A DNA stretch of 64,000 bases from Oreohelix idahoensis (Eukaryota > Mollusca > Gastropoda > Stylommatophora > Oreohelicidae). A program made the position numbers and the translations under genes. The stretch is from the NCBI GenBank assembly GCA_024509875.1, contig JAMPIV010006388.1:1-64000 (forward strand), in the 5' to 3' direction. Each line of letters begins with the position of its first letter. Position 1 is the stretch's first letter. This document shows positions 11,297-22,606 of this stretch, one piece after another. The notes under the pieces were generated by a model that saw nothing but the letters and a program-made list of their open reading frames with translations, was not told the origin of the DNA and made no database searches.

Positions 11297-13055
11297 TTAT
11301 TTTCAGATCTATCATCTCATCCAACTCTTTCTCAACCTGAGCTTGAAAATGTATCGGGATAGGATACGGTCTGACTCTTATAGGATTATGGTCAGTAAGA
11401 ATAATGTCATGTTCAATGACATCAGTTTGACCAGGAATGTCAGTAAGGACATCCTGAAATTGTTGTAACATAGTAGAAACTTGTTTCTGTTCTCCTAGAG
11501 ATAACTCGGGAGAAACCGTAACATCTTTCCATGACTCATTAGAATGAAGTGGAATCATCGGAAAAGGGAGATTCACATCCGAGAAACTCGTTTCCTCATC
11601 CTGTATTACTGACAGTGATGAGTAATGTCCATGTGGGACTGGAGAATCGTCCGTTGCCTGGAAAACAGGTTGTAAATAATCCGGACGTTCATGGAATTCC
11701 ATGAGCATGTTGATGTGGAAGGTTTTATGCTTCCCGTCAATATCAACGATATAGTCAACATCGGAAACTTTTGATATTACATCGTACGGACCTTTCCAAG
11801 AAATAAGAAGTCTGTTTTCCCTACAAGGTAGTAAGACAAATGCTTTGTCACCTGGACAAAGTTGTCGCAAGCATCTCTTCTTATTGGCAAATTGCCTTGC
11901 CTTCTGTTTCGCAAATTCAGAAGAAGCAGTTGCCAATTTGCATGCTTCGATAATCTTGTGTCTAAGTGCAATGACATATTCGTAAGAGGATTTTGTGTCA
12001 TCGACAATATTATCAGCAGTTATAAGGTCATGAAGTAATGACATAGGACCTCGCGGTTTCGCACCAAAAACAAGTTCAAAGGGAGAAAATCCTGTATGTT
12101 CGTTGGCGACCTCTCTGTATGCAAAGAGAGCCGCGGGTAAAACCCTGTCCCAATCCTGAGGATGATCTTCAGTTATCTTACCTAACAAGTTTTTAAGCGT
12201 TCTATTCAGACGTTCTACCATCCCATTAGACATAGGATGATAAATACTACTCAGAGATCTCTCTATCTTAAGAGTCGACATTACTTGAGACATGGTATCC
12301 GATATGAGTTGGGTACCATGGTCTGATAATATTTCTCCTGGGAATCCCAGACGAGAAAATATGAGCCAAAGAGCATCTGCAATATCGGCAGTAGTTATGC
12401 TCTTCAGAGGAATAGCCTCTGGCCAACGTGTGCACATATCCACACACGTCAAGATAAATTGGTGTCCTCTAGCAGACTTTGTCTTAAATGGACCGATGAT
12501 GTCTATCGCCATTTTTTGAAATGGTCGAATTGGAATATCTGCAGCCTGAATAGGTGCAGCATGGCGTGGACCTTTGGATTTAACTTCTTGACATACCTTA
12601 CAAGATCGACAATAGATTCGTATGTCCTTGTTCACAAAAGGCCAAAAGAAAGATTCAAGAACTCTAGATTTAGTACGGGAAAAACCCATATGCCCAGCAC
12701 ACTGAGAATCATGAGCGTGCTGTAAGATTTTAACTCTCATATTTTTGGGCACAAGAATTTGAGAATGACTAGACTTAGCGGAGTCTTGTACCATACGTAC
12801 AAGTACGCCATTCTTCATCGTAATCCAAGATTTACGATTTGTATCTTTATTTGGATCACCTTTTGTTGCTAGCGTGAAGAATTTTTTTAAAGTAGGATCA
12901 TCTTCCTGTTTCTTTATGAAGGAGTCACGAGAAATTTCCAAGGGATCACCTTGGTTCTGTGTATCGTTATCTTCAGAAGGTGAAGATTGAGGCACGTTAA
13001 GAGCTTGAGCCCTAGTGACTACAGCATTAGCAGTTTGCATATTCTTATTTCCCAA
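11235..13055 (-). CDS. pol: integrase with GPY/F module, then RT amino terminus
   Basis: The 606-codon frame begins just after the protease (NAVVTRAQ). It has an H2C2 zinc-binding domain (H115, H122, C152, C155) and an integrase core with D185, D245 and E281, giving the expected D,D-35-E spacing. A GPY/F module follows around SWKGPYDVISKV to FHINMLMEF. The tail at about 515-606 is the start of the gypsy RT (QFQDVLTDIPG, then SSPMVIVRKK), continuing in another frame at 11296. Integrase and RT are thus joined in the order IN then RT in one polyprotein. No chromodomain is seen. The first codon is probably not a real start; protease is in a different frame ending at 13019. Confidence 0.9.
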   Translation of the reverse strand: MGNKNMQTANAVVTRAQALNVPQSSPSEDNDTQNQGDPLEISRDSFIKKQEDDPTLKKFFTLATKGDPNKDTNRKSWITMKNGVLVRMVQDSAKSSHSQILVPKNMRVKILQHAHDSQCAGHMGFSRTKSRVLESFFWPFVNKDIRIYCRSCKVCQEVKSKGPRHAAPIQAADIPIRPFQKMAIDIIGPFKTKSARGHQFILTCVDMCTRWPEAIPLKSITTADIADALWLIFSRLGFPGEILSDHGTQLISDTMSQVMSTLKIERSLSSIYHPMSNGMVERLNRTLKNLLGKITEDHPQDWDRVLPAALFAYREVANEHTGFSPFELVFGAKPRGPMSLLHDLITADNIVDDTKSSYEYVIALRHKIIEACKLATASSEFAKQKARQFANKKRCLRQLCPGDKAFVLLPCRENRLLISWKGPYDVISKVSDVDYIVDIDGKHKTFHINMLMEFHERPDYLQPVFQATDDSPVPHGHYSSLSVIQDEETSFSDVNLPFPMIPLHSNESWKDVTVSPELSLGEQKQVSTMLQQFQDVLTDIPGQTDVIEHDIILTDHNPIRVRPYPIPIHFQAQVEKELDEMIDLKIIEPSTSAYSSPMVIVRKKRQ

Positions 13056-14219
13056 TCAACAATTTGTTGCGGAGTGCATTCTTTCACTCCATGAATGCGA
13101 CCGATTATAAGATCAGCGATCGGATTTGGGAGAAGACATGCGTGTACATCTCCTGTAAAGAAGGGAGTAGCAATGTTGACAATGGCAGTAGAGTACTTCT
13201 CCAATGTGCCACCAAATGTTACGCATTTGATTAATTTACCAGTGGCTCGAGAAGGATCTGTGAGTGACTGCCTCACTCCAATGGTTGTGCACCCGGAATC
13301 GAAAAGAATTGAGACCGGAGTACCATCTACTAGACCTCTATTCAAGACAAGAGCACCTCTTCCATCATGCGCGACTGACGCAGGGAGAGCAGGAAGAGGA
13401 TGACCACAGCTTAAAGTAGAAACCGTGGTTGGATCGAATAATGTTTTGCATTGGGAACATTGAGATGCTCTACCAAAATCGAAAGCAGAACATCCCACAT
13501 TATTAGTCTTTCTTATCATTAGCTTGATTACCGGCTTCATGGAACTCTTGCTGTGCAGAGTTAGCCTGGTACTGTGATTTACGTCTTTTATATTGTGATC
13601 TACCTCGATTATCATAACCTCTATAGTTATTATTGCCTCCTCTGTTATAACCCCTACATGGGTTTGAATCATAATATTCATGATCATAATCATCATGCTC
13701 ACTATAATGAGTGTCTCTGTATTTGTTGGTTTTTGTTGTTTCCATGAAGGAAAACTTGGGTAGTTCCTATAGTGACTTCCTTTGCGGAAATGTCTATAAT
13801 TATGGCCACCCCTCGAGTATCGAGGACTGTCAGCCCGATTCCAGTTTTTCGGAGAAGAACCCTGATTTGAGTGGTTACCTTGGTTTTGATACTTATTCCA
13901 GCTAACCTTTTTATCAAATTTATTTTTAGCTCCTTGGAATTTGTGTGAGTAATTATTATTGTATTGTGTTGCTGACGCAACTGGCATACCCTCTTTAATC
14001 TTAGTGTTGCTAAGAGTTACGTCAGGGTGTGCCGTGACATATTGGTCACAAAATTCTTGCATTTGCTTTAAGGTAGAAGGATACCCAAAAATGTTTAAAA
14101 AAATAAAAATCCAATAATTTTCATTTTCATGCTTTAAATCATCGTCAACATGTTCTTGTACTAAAAATAATTCATAGAAGCTTAGAGATACTCTGGTTTG
14201 ATAGGAATCAGTGTTTTTC
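13019..14219 (-). CDS. Gag carboxy-terminal part and aspartic protease, frame-broken
   Basis: The frame is open from about 14219; the first ATG at 14062 is internal to it. It starts with Gag-like sequence (FYELFLVQEH..., then LKQMQEFCDQY), becomes rich in R, G, N and Y, and later carries the protease motif ILFDSGCTT (D255 counting from the ATG). Between 13745 and 13503 the Gag-like RGG/Y-rich reading is in another frame and ends at a stop, while the protease frame resumes just beyond. So either gag and pro are separated by a programmed shift plus an indel, or there are two indels. Before the protease is a C..C.............C.H cluster (C202, C205, C219, H221) instead of a CCHC knuckle. The Gag amino terminus is not recognised. 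Confidence 0.75.
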
Positions 14220-14559
14220 TACACACACCCCCTTGAGTGATTTGCATAGCAACCAATGTTTATAGTTGGTTACCATGTGAATAATGACCCAACATGAAGG
14301 TGCGTAATTGTAAAACTGCGAAATTATAATTATACTGAGGCAACAGGAAAAAGATATTTATAATTTTTCCACGGTGAATCACTCAATGATTTCTTATTAA
14401 TTTTTCAAAAGTGTGTGTCTAGAAAGCTTTGATCGTAAATTTCAACATTTGTTACATGCATTGTGCATTTTCACCAACATCAACTCTATTTATTGCTAGT
14501 TTTATACTGATTCTGTATAATAGTAGTTAGCAGAGCTTCTTTTGTTCACAATGGGAAAT

Positions 14560-15110
14560 ATGACAAAGACTGGGAGGCGTGTACACCAACAAACCGTTGC
14601 CTGAAAATGAGACACCTATTGTCGATAGTGACGCTATAAAGCCTCTGTGCTCCTCAGCAAAGAAAATAAAGGTCCAAGAAAGTGAAGGACAAGCTAAAAA
14701 TGACAACAGAGGAAATGGGTTTATCCTTATGGATGTAAAACTACTGTTTGGGTTTTTATGCACTAACTTTAGATGTGACAAATGTTATCAGTACTCACTG
14801 ACCTGTGAGATCGTCGACGAGACTCGGAATGGCTTTTGTCATGAAATGAGTATCAAGTGCACAAGCTGTGCCAATTTCAATACTTCTGATGTTTCATCTT
14901 CAGCTACTCACAAACAAAGAAGTAAATGTGCGAATGGTGGCATTTGTGCGTTCTATTGGGAAAGGCCACAGTGCATTGCAGAATTTTTTGATATACATGA
15001 ACACAAGTCAACCCATGGCAAAGAAAGCATACAGGAGAACGCTGCACAGGATCTATTCAGCAAGTAAGGACATTGCAATGGAAAGACCCTGACAGCACTC
15101 AAAAGGGGAT
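14560..15110 (+). pseudogene. Mutator-like transposase amino-terminal fragment
   Basis: The first frame (from about 14579) reads a basic amino terminus, then LFGFLCTNFRCDKCYQY, with cysteine pairs, and IKCTSCANFNTS. After a frameshift near 14890 a second frame reads NKEVNVRMV, FVRSIGKGHSAL, FLIYMNTS and KKAYRRTLHRIY. The order (cysteine motif, C..C..FN.S, VN.R, GKGH..L..F, MN.P) follows the conserved amino half of animal Mutator-like transposases. The DDE core is absent. It lies antisense to gag inside the LTR element, so it inserted later. Terminal repeats were not located. Confidence 0.55.
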
Positions 15111-16011
15111 TCATAGACACTGCAGCTGCAGTAGAAAGGGACATTTATTCAACAGGAGCTCATTAAACTTCATTTTGTGAGTTCTTTTTCTGTTTTTCTT
15201 TGTTTTCTCGGAATTGTCTTTTTAGCATAATTGGTGATCTTTGAAACAAGATATCTCTGGATCTGTACATTCAATTGACATGAAAATTAACATAGTTGGT
15301 TGTCATATAATCTTACAGATTCTGACCTAAAATGGATACAATTGAATTCAAAGTTTTAGTTTTATGACCATCATGCATATATAATGAGGCATAAAAAAAT
15401 ATGAAAACATTCCAGAAATATAAATTTTGAAAATTCATTAAAAATTAACCTTTCTGTCAATCTCTGTCATTTTAGTTCATGATCTCTCGCTATATATAAT
15501 GATTCAATTTGCCAAGTTTCAGTCAGATCCTTATAAAAATAACATCGTTATGATGTTTTAAAAAAAGGTGTATAATTTATTCACTACGGCGGCCATATTG
15601 GATAGCTAAATTTGCATAATTAAAAGGTCATTATGTGGACAAACATTTTAAGTCCATACTAACACTATACCCGTGGTTGTTTGATTCTGAAACAAAAAAT
15701 TTGAGTTTTTTCCCTATCAAGGTATACAATTAAGAAATTTTGAGGTTCCGCTATGGAAAAGTAAAAGAACCAATTGTTCACAGAGGACATGATCTTGTCT
15801 CTGAGCAAACCTCACCATACCCAGACTTCATATGTTTTCTCTATTTTGGATAATTCAAAATGAACATGTAAGACATGCTTTTGCAATGAATTCTGATTAA
15901 TGTTCTGGAGACCCCTGTCTCAGGTACCATTAAACAAAATACGATAACCTTCCTCTGACAATTGGTACTTCTTTATCAATAAGCTGCCCTGATAACTTCA
16001 TTTATCCTTGT

Positions 16012-18060
16012 CAGCTTCTTCAACTACAAACATTCAACAATGAGTATAAAGAAGATCCACCGATTGAAATCACCTTTTAGACTTCTCAGACAAACTGATT
16101 AGCATACTGTGATTTAACAGCACATTATGAGCTCGACAAGCATGTTCAATATGGTCAAGCCAGAATGTTATTCATCACTGGCAGAGTTGCAATGTTCCAC
16201 CTTGACATAAATAAAAGTCTGTTTAACATTCACCAGAGCTGATTGTGAAAACAAGACTACAAAACGCTGGCCTCAATTATTTTTTCTAACTGTAAATGCT
16301 AAAAATGTCTGATGTCAATGTTCTCTTATTTTTTTTTCTCCTCAGCTTTAATACTTTTTTTGACTCCAGTAACAGACTCATCATCATCTTGATAAAGATT
16401 ATTCTCTCTCAGCAGCAGCTTGAAGTTTTCTCTCCTCAGCAGTAGTGCTTGAAGGAATCTCCTCAGCACAGACTTCTATTTTTTTTTCTGGTGTAGAAGT
16501 TTTCTAGATGGCAGCTGTTTTTCTCCGAATGACAATAAGCTTTCGTGGTGTCCTGACAGCAGTTTTTCTTTCTCACACTCATGCATCTGCTGGAATCTGA
16601 AATTCTACACCAACGATCTTCTGTGTACCTTTCTACAGTTTCCAATTCTCATCGTATTTTCTCTTCTGATTTTAATAGTGACAAATGGCACAATTGAACA
16701 TACAGATGGAACAGTTTGATAAATTCTCTTACCAGACTTACATGGTTTAACCTTGCTGAATAAGTATAAATAAATAGCCATCCTGTCTTATGAAATCAGT
16801 ATCCCCATACAAAAGTAAATCAAATGACCTTCATCCCACTTTAATGAGCACGTCAAAGTCTATAAATAGATTATTTCAGATGGCTTTACTCTAGACCTTT
16901 AAGCTCGTCTCTTATTTCTTTAACAGTCAAAAGACCTTTCAGCACATATGGTTCCCATCATGAATAAAAATGAACCACTAGTACCTGTGGTTCTCATCTT
17001 TCTAGTCCCAATCTCTGGGAGACAAGCGCCTTAACAGGCATCCCTTATACTTCTCTTCTTGTACAGTAATAATACATAATTTGGCTGTCCAAGATATAAG
17101 TGGCTTCACTCGTGATGTCACTCATTATCTGGATACAGATACATTAAATAAGGACCATAAAAGTTTAGTCATCTCATGGAAATCAACTTGCAGAAATCAA
17201 ATGTAAATAAATTAAATCATAAGGACAACTGACTGCAGTAAATAATACAGAATCTGTGATGATAGTGCTGCAATGAACTAAACAAAAACAAATGACGTCA
17301 TCAGAGTAAATATATAAATGGTGTATAGACATACAAATCGTACCTATAGGAAAATGAGTAGCTTCTACGAAATCATAAGAAATCACAAACAAATTACCTA
17401 AAGGTATCACACAAATATTATTAAACAAAACAACGAAAAAACACGTGTGTGTGGTTAACAAGCATAACACGATATGTCTAGAGCGACATCACTTGTCCTC
17501 AGCAAATTTCAATTGAGGATCAATTTGCTCCCGGAACGACATAGTACAAGACCAACATTAGTCCCCATCATTTCTTGTGAAGTCAAATCACACCACTCTC
17601 CCAGCGGCACATCCGCCGAATAAAAACCTCTACATAGAGACAACATAACATGAACAAATAGTTCGACTTAGCATAAATGTAAAATCAATATACAGATGTG
17701 TTGTGTGGAGACAGGCTTCGCTTTTACTCAGACAATACAATTCACACTGTTTAAATAAGTTCCATCTTGATAATTCTATTACAAGTTCAACAATGGAGTA
17801 CTATAGAAGATCCACCCAAAAAACAATGAATATAATTCTTCAGTAATATTACTGGATTCATCCGCGGAACAGTTTATGGCCTTCCTGAATTATGGTGACT
17901 TTTCACAACTGTTATCAATGTCTACTTGACAACTCAATAAAGTCTGTTCCTTAAGCAACTATTTTGTTTACAAACTGATTTGTGAAAGAACAATATACTA
18001 ACGCTGGTATAATTACTGCCTGTAAGCAAAATGTCAAAGCGCTGCTAGATTCTGTATTCA
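16012..18060. repeat. Diverged internal duplication (16012-16320 and 17750-18060)
   Basis: Both stretches share, in the same order, a ttcaacaatg.agtata block, agaagatccacc, a run with 'acaaactgatt', 'aataaa..agtctgtt' and 'gctgg...aatta'. Similarity is clear by eye but imperfect. The copies lie about 1.7 kb apart inside the leader and may be ends of a nested insertion or an old tandem duplication. Confidence 0.45.
16320..16570 (-). pseudogene. Lysine/glutamate-rich coding relic in the leader
   Basis: On the - strand a frame reads TSTPEKKIEVCAEEI, SSTTAEERKLQAAAERE and, after a stop and shift, DDDESVTGVKKSIKAEEK. The charged, low-complexity composition would suit a disordered Gag or leader-encoded segment of the LTR element. 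No domain is recognised and no start can be chosen. Confidence 0.3.
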
Positions 18061-18173
18061 CTTGAACAGACAGGTCATGCTGACTTCGACTGTGTAGTTG
18101 TACTGTCAACCTGTAAATCCGTGTTTGCGTGTCGTATATGGCGTCAGGAATGGTCTGGTTACAATAAGCCCCA

Positions 18174-18190
18174 GGGATCTGGCCTAACCA
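18174..18190 (-). promoter_or_regulatory. Candidate primer-binding site
   Basis: One base inside the 5' LTR (which ends at 18192 when read on the - strand), the - strand continues TGGTTAGGCCAGATCCC. A TGG at this place is what complements the CCA end of a tRNA primer. I could not match the rest to a specific tRNA. Confidence 0.45.
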
Positions 18191-18191
18191 C

Positions 18192-19674
18192 TGATAAACG
18201 CTTGAATGCTTCCACTGATAACGTGTGGATAATGGGTATCTGTTATGTTAGAGTCGTGTAACTGGTCATCACCGAAGCAGGTCTTCTTCGAGATACTTCT
18301 GCACCATTAAATCAACCTGTCATGTTGACATTGAGTGGGAGTGTCAAGTAACGCGAATGATGTGAGAGTTCGTTGTAATAGACTAGTTGGTAATATTACT
18401 TAGACACGCTCATGCAAGGCAATGACGACGTGAACTGCAGCGGGCATTTCGCACCGTTGAATAGGGGACGCACACATCAGGACAGCACGGAACATAGTCA
18501 TAGGAACATGTTGACATATATATCATCAGGTATTTGAACAGTAAATCATCTTTCATGCAGCATTCAAATATGATGGAAAATATAAGGAATCATTCAATGT
18601 TTTGGCAGACTATTGCCACATCCCCTAACTGACTGAACGCATCAGTGGGTGTGGGTGTGTAAACATATAAAGAGTTCACTGGCCGAACCTTTATATATTT
18701 TTTCTTGACTAAGTTCTCCAGCGACATATATCAAATATTTCATGTAATACAGTTAAACCACGATAGGGGTTTTCACATTAGTGAGATCTCCATATCCCTG
18801 TCCGAAAATAAGTTTGGTATACTGTTCTCAGGACAGCGATCCATAATGATGACAAGAAAGCAAGATGGCTGCCTTCCTGAGTTTTCGCTCACTCACTCAT
18901 AAGAGAAGGATAATGATAAGCCAAAGTTAATTCAAAATTTGAATATCAATAATTTCCTAGCGTTTCCCTACTGTTCCACATTAACTAAAAGGTTGTTACA
19001 TGTAGACATCAGCTCTGTTGGGAAACCTGTCATCTTCAATGGTATATCAACGACCAACGATGTTCGAAACACGACTCCATCTAGGCCTAACACGTAGAGA
19101 TCATCAAAAGAAAGGGTCTGGCATTACCGGGAGTCCGAATTAATAACAAAGTGCATGAAGAGAATCTCTGACAAATAGACTCTTGCAAAGACACAAACTT
19201 CTCCTGGAAAAACATGCACAAATCACTTTTTAACCCTGAAAAGGGACCAGCCCAAGGAAACACACTCAGCCATATTCGGCGGCATTATCGAGACTACCTA
19301 CGCATGTCTCGAGAAACGAAAACCTGCCCCAGTATTCGGCACAAAGAATATAGTCCGACCTAAACAAACAAAGATATACAATATAAGACTGAATCTTCTT
19401 GTACTAGACAAGTAATACATATAAATTCAGGCCATAAACATATTGAACAAGATCAATCTATATTCTGGCCCTAACAAATGAGAAATTACATAAATTCGGT
19501 ATTAATCCGCGCAATCAATATTCAAGGGGAGATCATCCACATAATCAAAAGTATAAATCAAATCATGGGTGATCATAACTTTGATTAAAACAAAAGTAAT
19601 CTCTTTTTTTTCATATCAATTAGTCATATCGTAAAATTTTTTGTAATCTGTGCATCAAAAATATGTGCGCAACA
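18192..19674 (-). repeat. 5' LTR of the Gmr1-like element
   Basis: This 1483-bp partner of 8178-9633 begins TGATAA and ends GCGCAACA, followed by the ACATA duplication. It differs from the other LTR by scattered substitutions and small indels, so insertion was not recent. Transcription of the element would start here and run towards lower coordinates. Confidence 0.85.
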
Positions 19675-19679
19675 ACATA

Positions 19680-20454
19680 TTGACATAACATTAACCAACA
19701 TAGATGGTCTACAAAAAACGTTGTACTAAACTGGCTTTCAACAGATAAAAAACGTATTGTGTCTGAATCTATACTACGCTCCATAATGGCCTTACACAAA
19801 GCCCATGTATGTTTTTGTTTTATTGCAAGGGCAAATGAATTTTTAAGTTCAGTATCAAGATGAAAAAATATTTCAGCTGCATTTTTAAAACTTTTAGTTA
19901 TTTTATTATCCATGGGCAAATGATGCTTTTTAACTTTATTTTTTTTTTTTAAACATCATCTTGCAAAACTAGGCAGCTAATACTCACAGCAAGAATGTAA
20001 AAAATAATTTTGCTGCATACCTAAACATAAATAATTGATCATGTTTAGTTATTTTATTTCACAAATTTACCACTATTTTGGTTAATACTTGTTAAATAAC
20101 AAATATATTTATTGTATTTTGCATGCGTGATGCAAGTAAAAGGATGTAATTTCAAGTTAATTTTCCACATTATACATATTTTCAATCTCCATTTCAGATT
20201 TCTGCACAGGACAAAAAACACTGCTGCTGGATCACCAGTAACATCTGACACTAGTTGTTGTGCGATTGGCAACCGGCCACCACAGTTCTTTGAACAAGTC
20301 CTACAAAGGTCGGATATATGATACAACACAGTACACTTCAACTACCAATTGGTAAGACTCAAGCTGTAATCCATGGAGCCATATTTTAGATTTCATTTTA
20401 GTTGCCAACACAGTAGACAAAGGAATGTATAATTACAGTGTATTAAACCTTTAG
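19680..20454. other. Intron 1 sequence after the LTR element
   Basis: The first 250 bases may continue the LINE cut at 8172. The rest is AT-rich. A 99-codon - strand frame (19919-19620) crosses the LTR edge and resembles nothing I know; I do not call it a gene. Confidence 0.4.
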
Positions 20455-22606
20455 CATGTGTGCTGAAACAACCAGAATATAAAACAAAAATATCTAATCG
20501 ACGTCAAAATTAGATATCAACAGTTACTGACAGAAAAGCATGGAGCAGTATAGAAGAGAAAACCCAGAAGAAAAAGTAACTCATAAAATGGGAATGCTTT
20601 AAAAACGAAGCATACAATCAGCAAATGCAAAAATTTACCTAAAAACGGAGCCTAAGAAAAATCAATTTGGATTACCGATGACTCTTGAGTTTATAATAGC
20701 AGAAAGAAAGAAAGCAAAAAACACTCCAGAATATAAAACAATAGACAATGACTACGTACTATGTGTAGACAAAGCAAAAGAACGGTGGTTAGTAACAAAA
20801 TGCAAGGGAAATTAGAAGACTTGGAGGCAAAGCACATGACAAGATATGCATGAGGAAATAAAGGAATTATCAAATAGGTCGCGGTTTGCACAACCAGCAA
20901 GCTGTCCCAAGTACGAAAATGGTGTAAGATTCCTTGATGAGAAAGACAATATCAAAACAGATGGGCAGAATACGTAAAAGAAACTATTCGAGGACAACAG
21001 AGGTAAAAAAACCATCCCCAGACTCTAATGACGGCCCCCCAAACATTCTCAGATCAGAAATAGAGAATGCCATACATATGATACAAAAAGGCAAAATCAG
21101 AGTAGGCATGGATAACATAAAAAATGAATGATAAGAAGCCCTGGAGATGCTTTGGCATAGATACAATCACAGATCTAGCAACGATATATACAATAACAGG
21201 ATATATACACACGTAACATGAAGACATCAGTTTTTTATAACAATTGCCACAAAAAACCTGATGCAACAGAATGTTCAGACTTCAGAACAATCAGCCTGAT
21301 GAGTCACGCAATTAAGATAACTGCTCAAAATCATACAGGAAAGAATAAAAAAAAAAAAGTAATGTAGACAGCGAAATCCACAAGAAGAACAGTTTGGTTT
21401 TAGGACAGAACAGCTGGAACAAGAGAGGCAATATTTTGCCTAGAGATTATTAGTAGACAAAATATATACGAGGTCCAAAAAGTATGTACATGTGCTTCAT
21501 TGACTATAAGAAGGCTTTTGACAGAGTCCATCATGAGAAAATAATTGAATGCCTCGACATTGGGGGGACATAGGTATTGATGGAAAAGATATAAGAATAC
21601 TCAGTAACCTTTATTGGGAGCAAACTGCACAGTAAGATCGGGAAGGAATTATTCACCATTACATGGACATTAAAAGAGGTGTCAGACAAGGTTGTGTGCT
21701 GTCCCCTGCCTATTTAATCTATACACCGAAAATAATTGTTCAAACAGATACAGGAAATACCAGGACATTGAGAAAATCAGTGGTAAAGGTCAATAAACAA
21801 CCTTAGATATGCAGATGATACCGTGTTGTTAGCTGAAAGCGAACAGGAGTTACAAGAACTAGTGAAGCAAGTGAACAGTATAAGTCATGAATATGGACTT
21901 GACATTAATATAGAGAAAACGTAAAAACTATGAATAATTAGCAAAACAGACGATAAAACCCACATTAAAGATAAGCGTAAATGGGAAAATCCTGGAACAA
22001 GTCAAGAGCTACGTATATCTTGGTCATATAATGACAGAAGAGTGGCAGATGTGAAACAGAAATCAAGTAAGAGAATCAGGAATTGGCCAAAGCTACATTC
22101 AAACAACATGAAAACATATACTGACATCATAAAACAGTTATCTCACAAATTAAACATGAGAATCATAAAGTGTTATATATATTCTGCATTTCTGTATGGA
22201 CGGCAGAAAAACATGGACGATGAATAAGCATTTGGAAGAAAGAATTGAGGCTCTTGAAATGTGGATATATAGAAGAATGGGGCGTATCTCATGGAAAGAG
22301 ATGAAAACAAATAAGGAGGTCCTAGAAAATCTAGGTATGAAAAAGAGAACTAATGAGGGAGGTCAAAGTTCGGCAGCTAAAATACTTTGACCACATAAAA
22401 AGGCATAACACCTTGCAGAAGACCATAACAGAAGGGAGAGTTGAAGGCAAACGTGCAAGGGGAAGACAGCGCTATAAGTGGGAAGATAACATCAAGAGAT
22501 GGACAGGAAAGAGTCTATCAGAGTGCACCACCAAGACAAGAGACAGAAGACGTTGGAGATCCATTACAGCCAACCTTCGTTGTGGAGGTGGCAGCTGATG
22601 ATGATG
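20455..22606 (+). mobile_element. LINE family A (RTE-like), 5'-truncated decayed copy
   Basis: The copy starts inside the region matching 29140 onward of the better copy and follows it to the 3' end. The order is linker, RT motifs (FIDYKKAFDRVHHEK at about 21500, GVRQG at 21680, NLRYADDTVLLAESE at 21800), a carboxy-terminal region (RRMGRISWKEM, GRVEGKRARGRQ) and a terminal gatgatgatg. Many one- and two-base insertions break every frame. It was an ordinary target-primed insertion, now dead. Confidence 0.8.

Larger units (their letters stand above)
14220..18187. other. Long leader or interrupted gag region of the LTR element
   Basis: Nearly 4 kb lies between the 5' LTR and recognisable Gag. 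It is AT-rich, with no long frame on the - strand. It contains a + strand Mutator-like transposase fragment (14560-15110), a lysine/glutamate-rich coding relic (16320-16570, - strand) and an internal duplication of about 300 bp (16012-16320 against 17750-18060). The missing Gag amino terminus has probably been displaced by one or more insertions whose ends I could not define. Confidence 0.5.
8178..19674 (-). mobile_element. Gmr1-like Ty3/gypsy LTR retrotransposon (integrase before RT)
   Basis: Two long direct repeats (8178-9633 and 18192-19674) begin TGATAA and end GCGCAACA and are flanked by the 5-bp duplication ACATA. Read on the - strand the element runs LTR, primer-site region, leader, gag, protease, integrase, reverse transcriptase, RNase H, purine tract, LTR. 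Integrase upstream of RT is the reverse of ordinary Ty3/gypsy order but matches the described Gmr1 group. The RT and RNase H look like Ty3/gypsy, not copia. At 11.5 kb it is long because about 4 kb separates the 5' LTR from recognisable gag, and that gap includes a Mutator-like fragment. Frame breaks at about 13745-13503, 13050 and 11245 and LTR divergence indicate a dead copy. Confidence 0.85.

Noticed and set aside
19620..19919. 99-codon - strand frame at the LTR edge
   Set aside because: It crosses the LTR boundary and the TSD, and matches no family. It is a chance frame.
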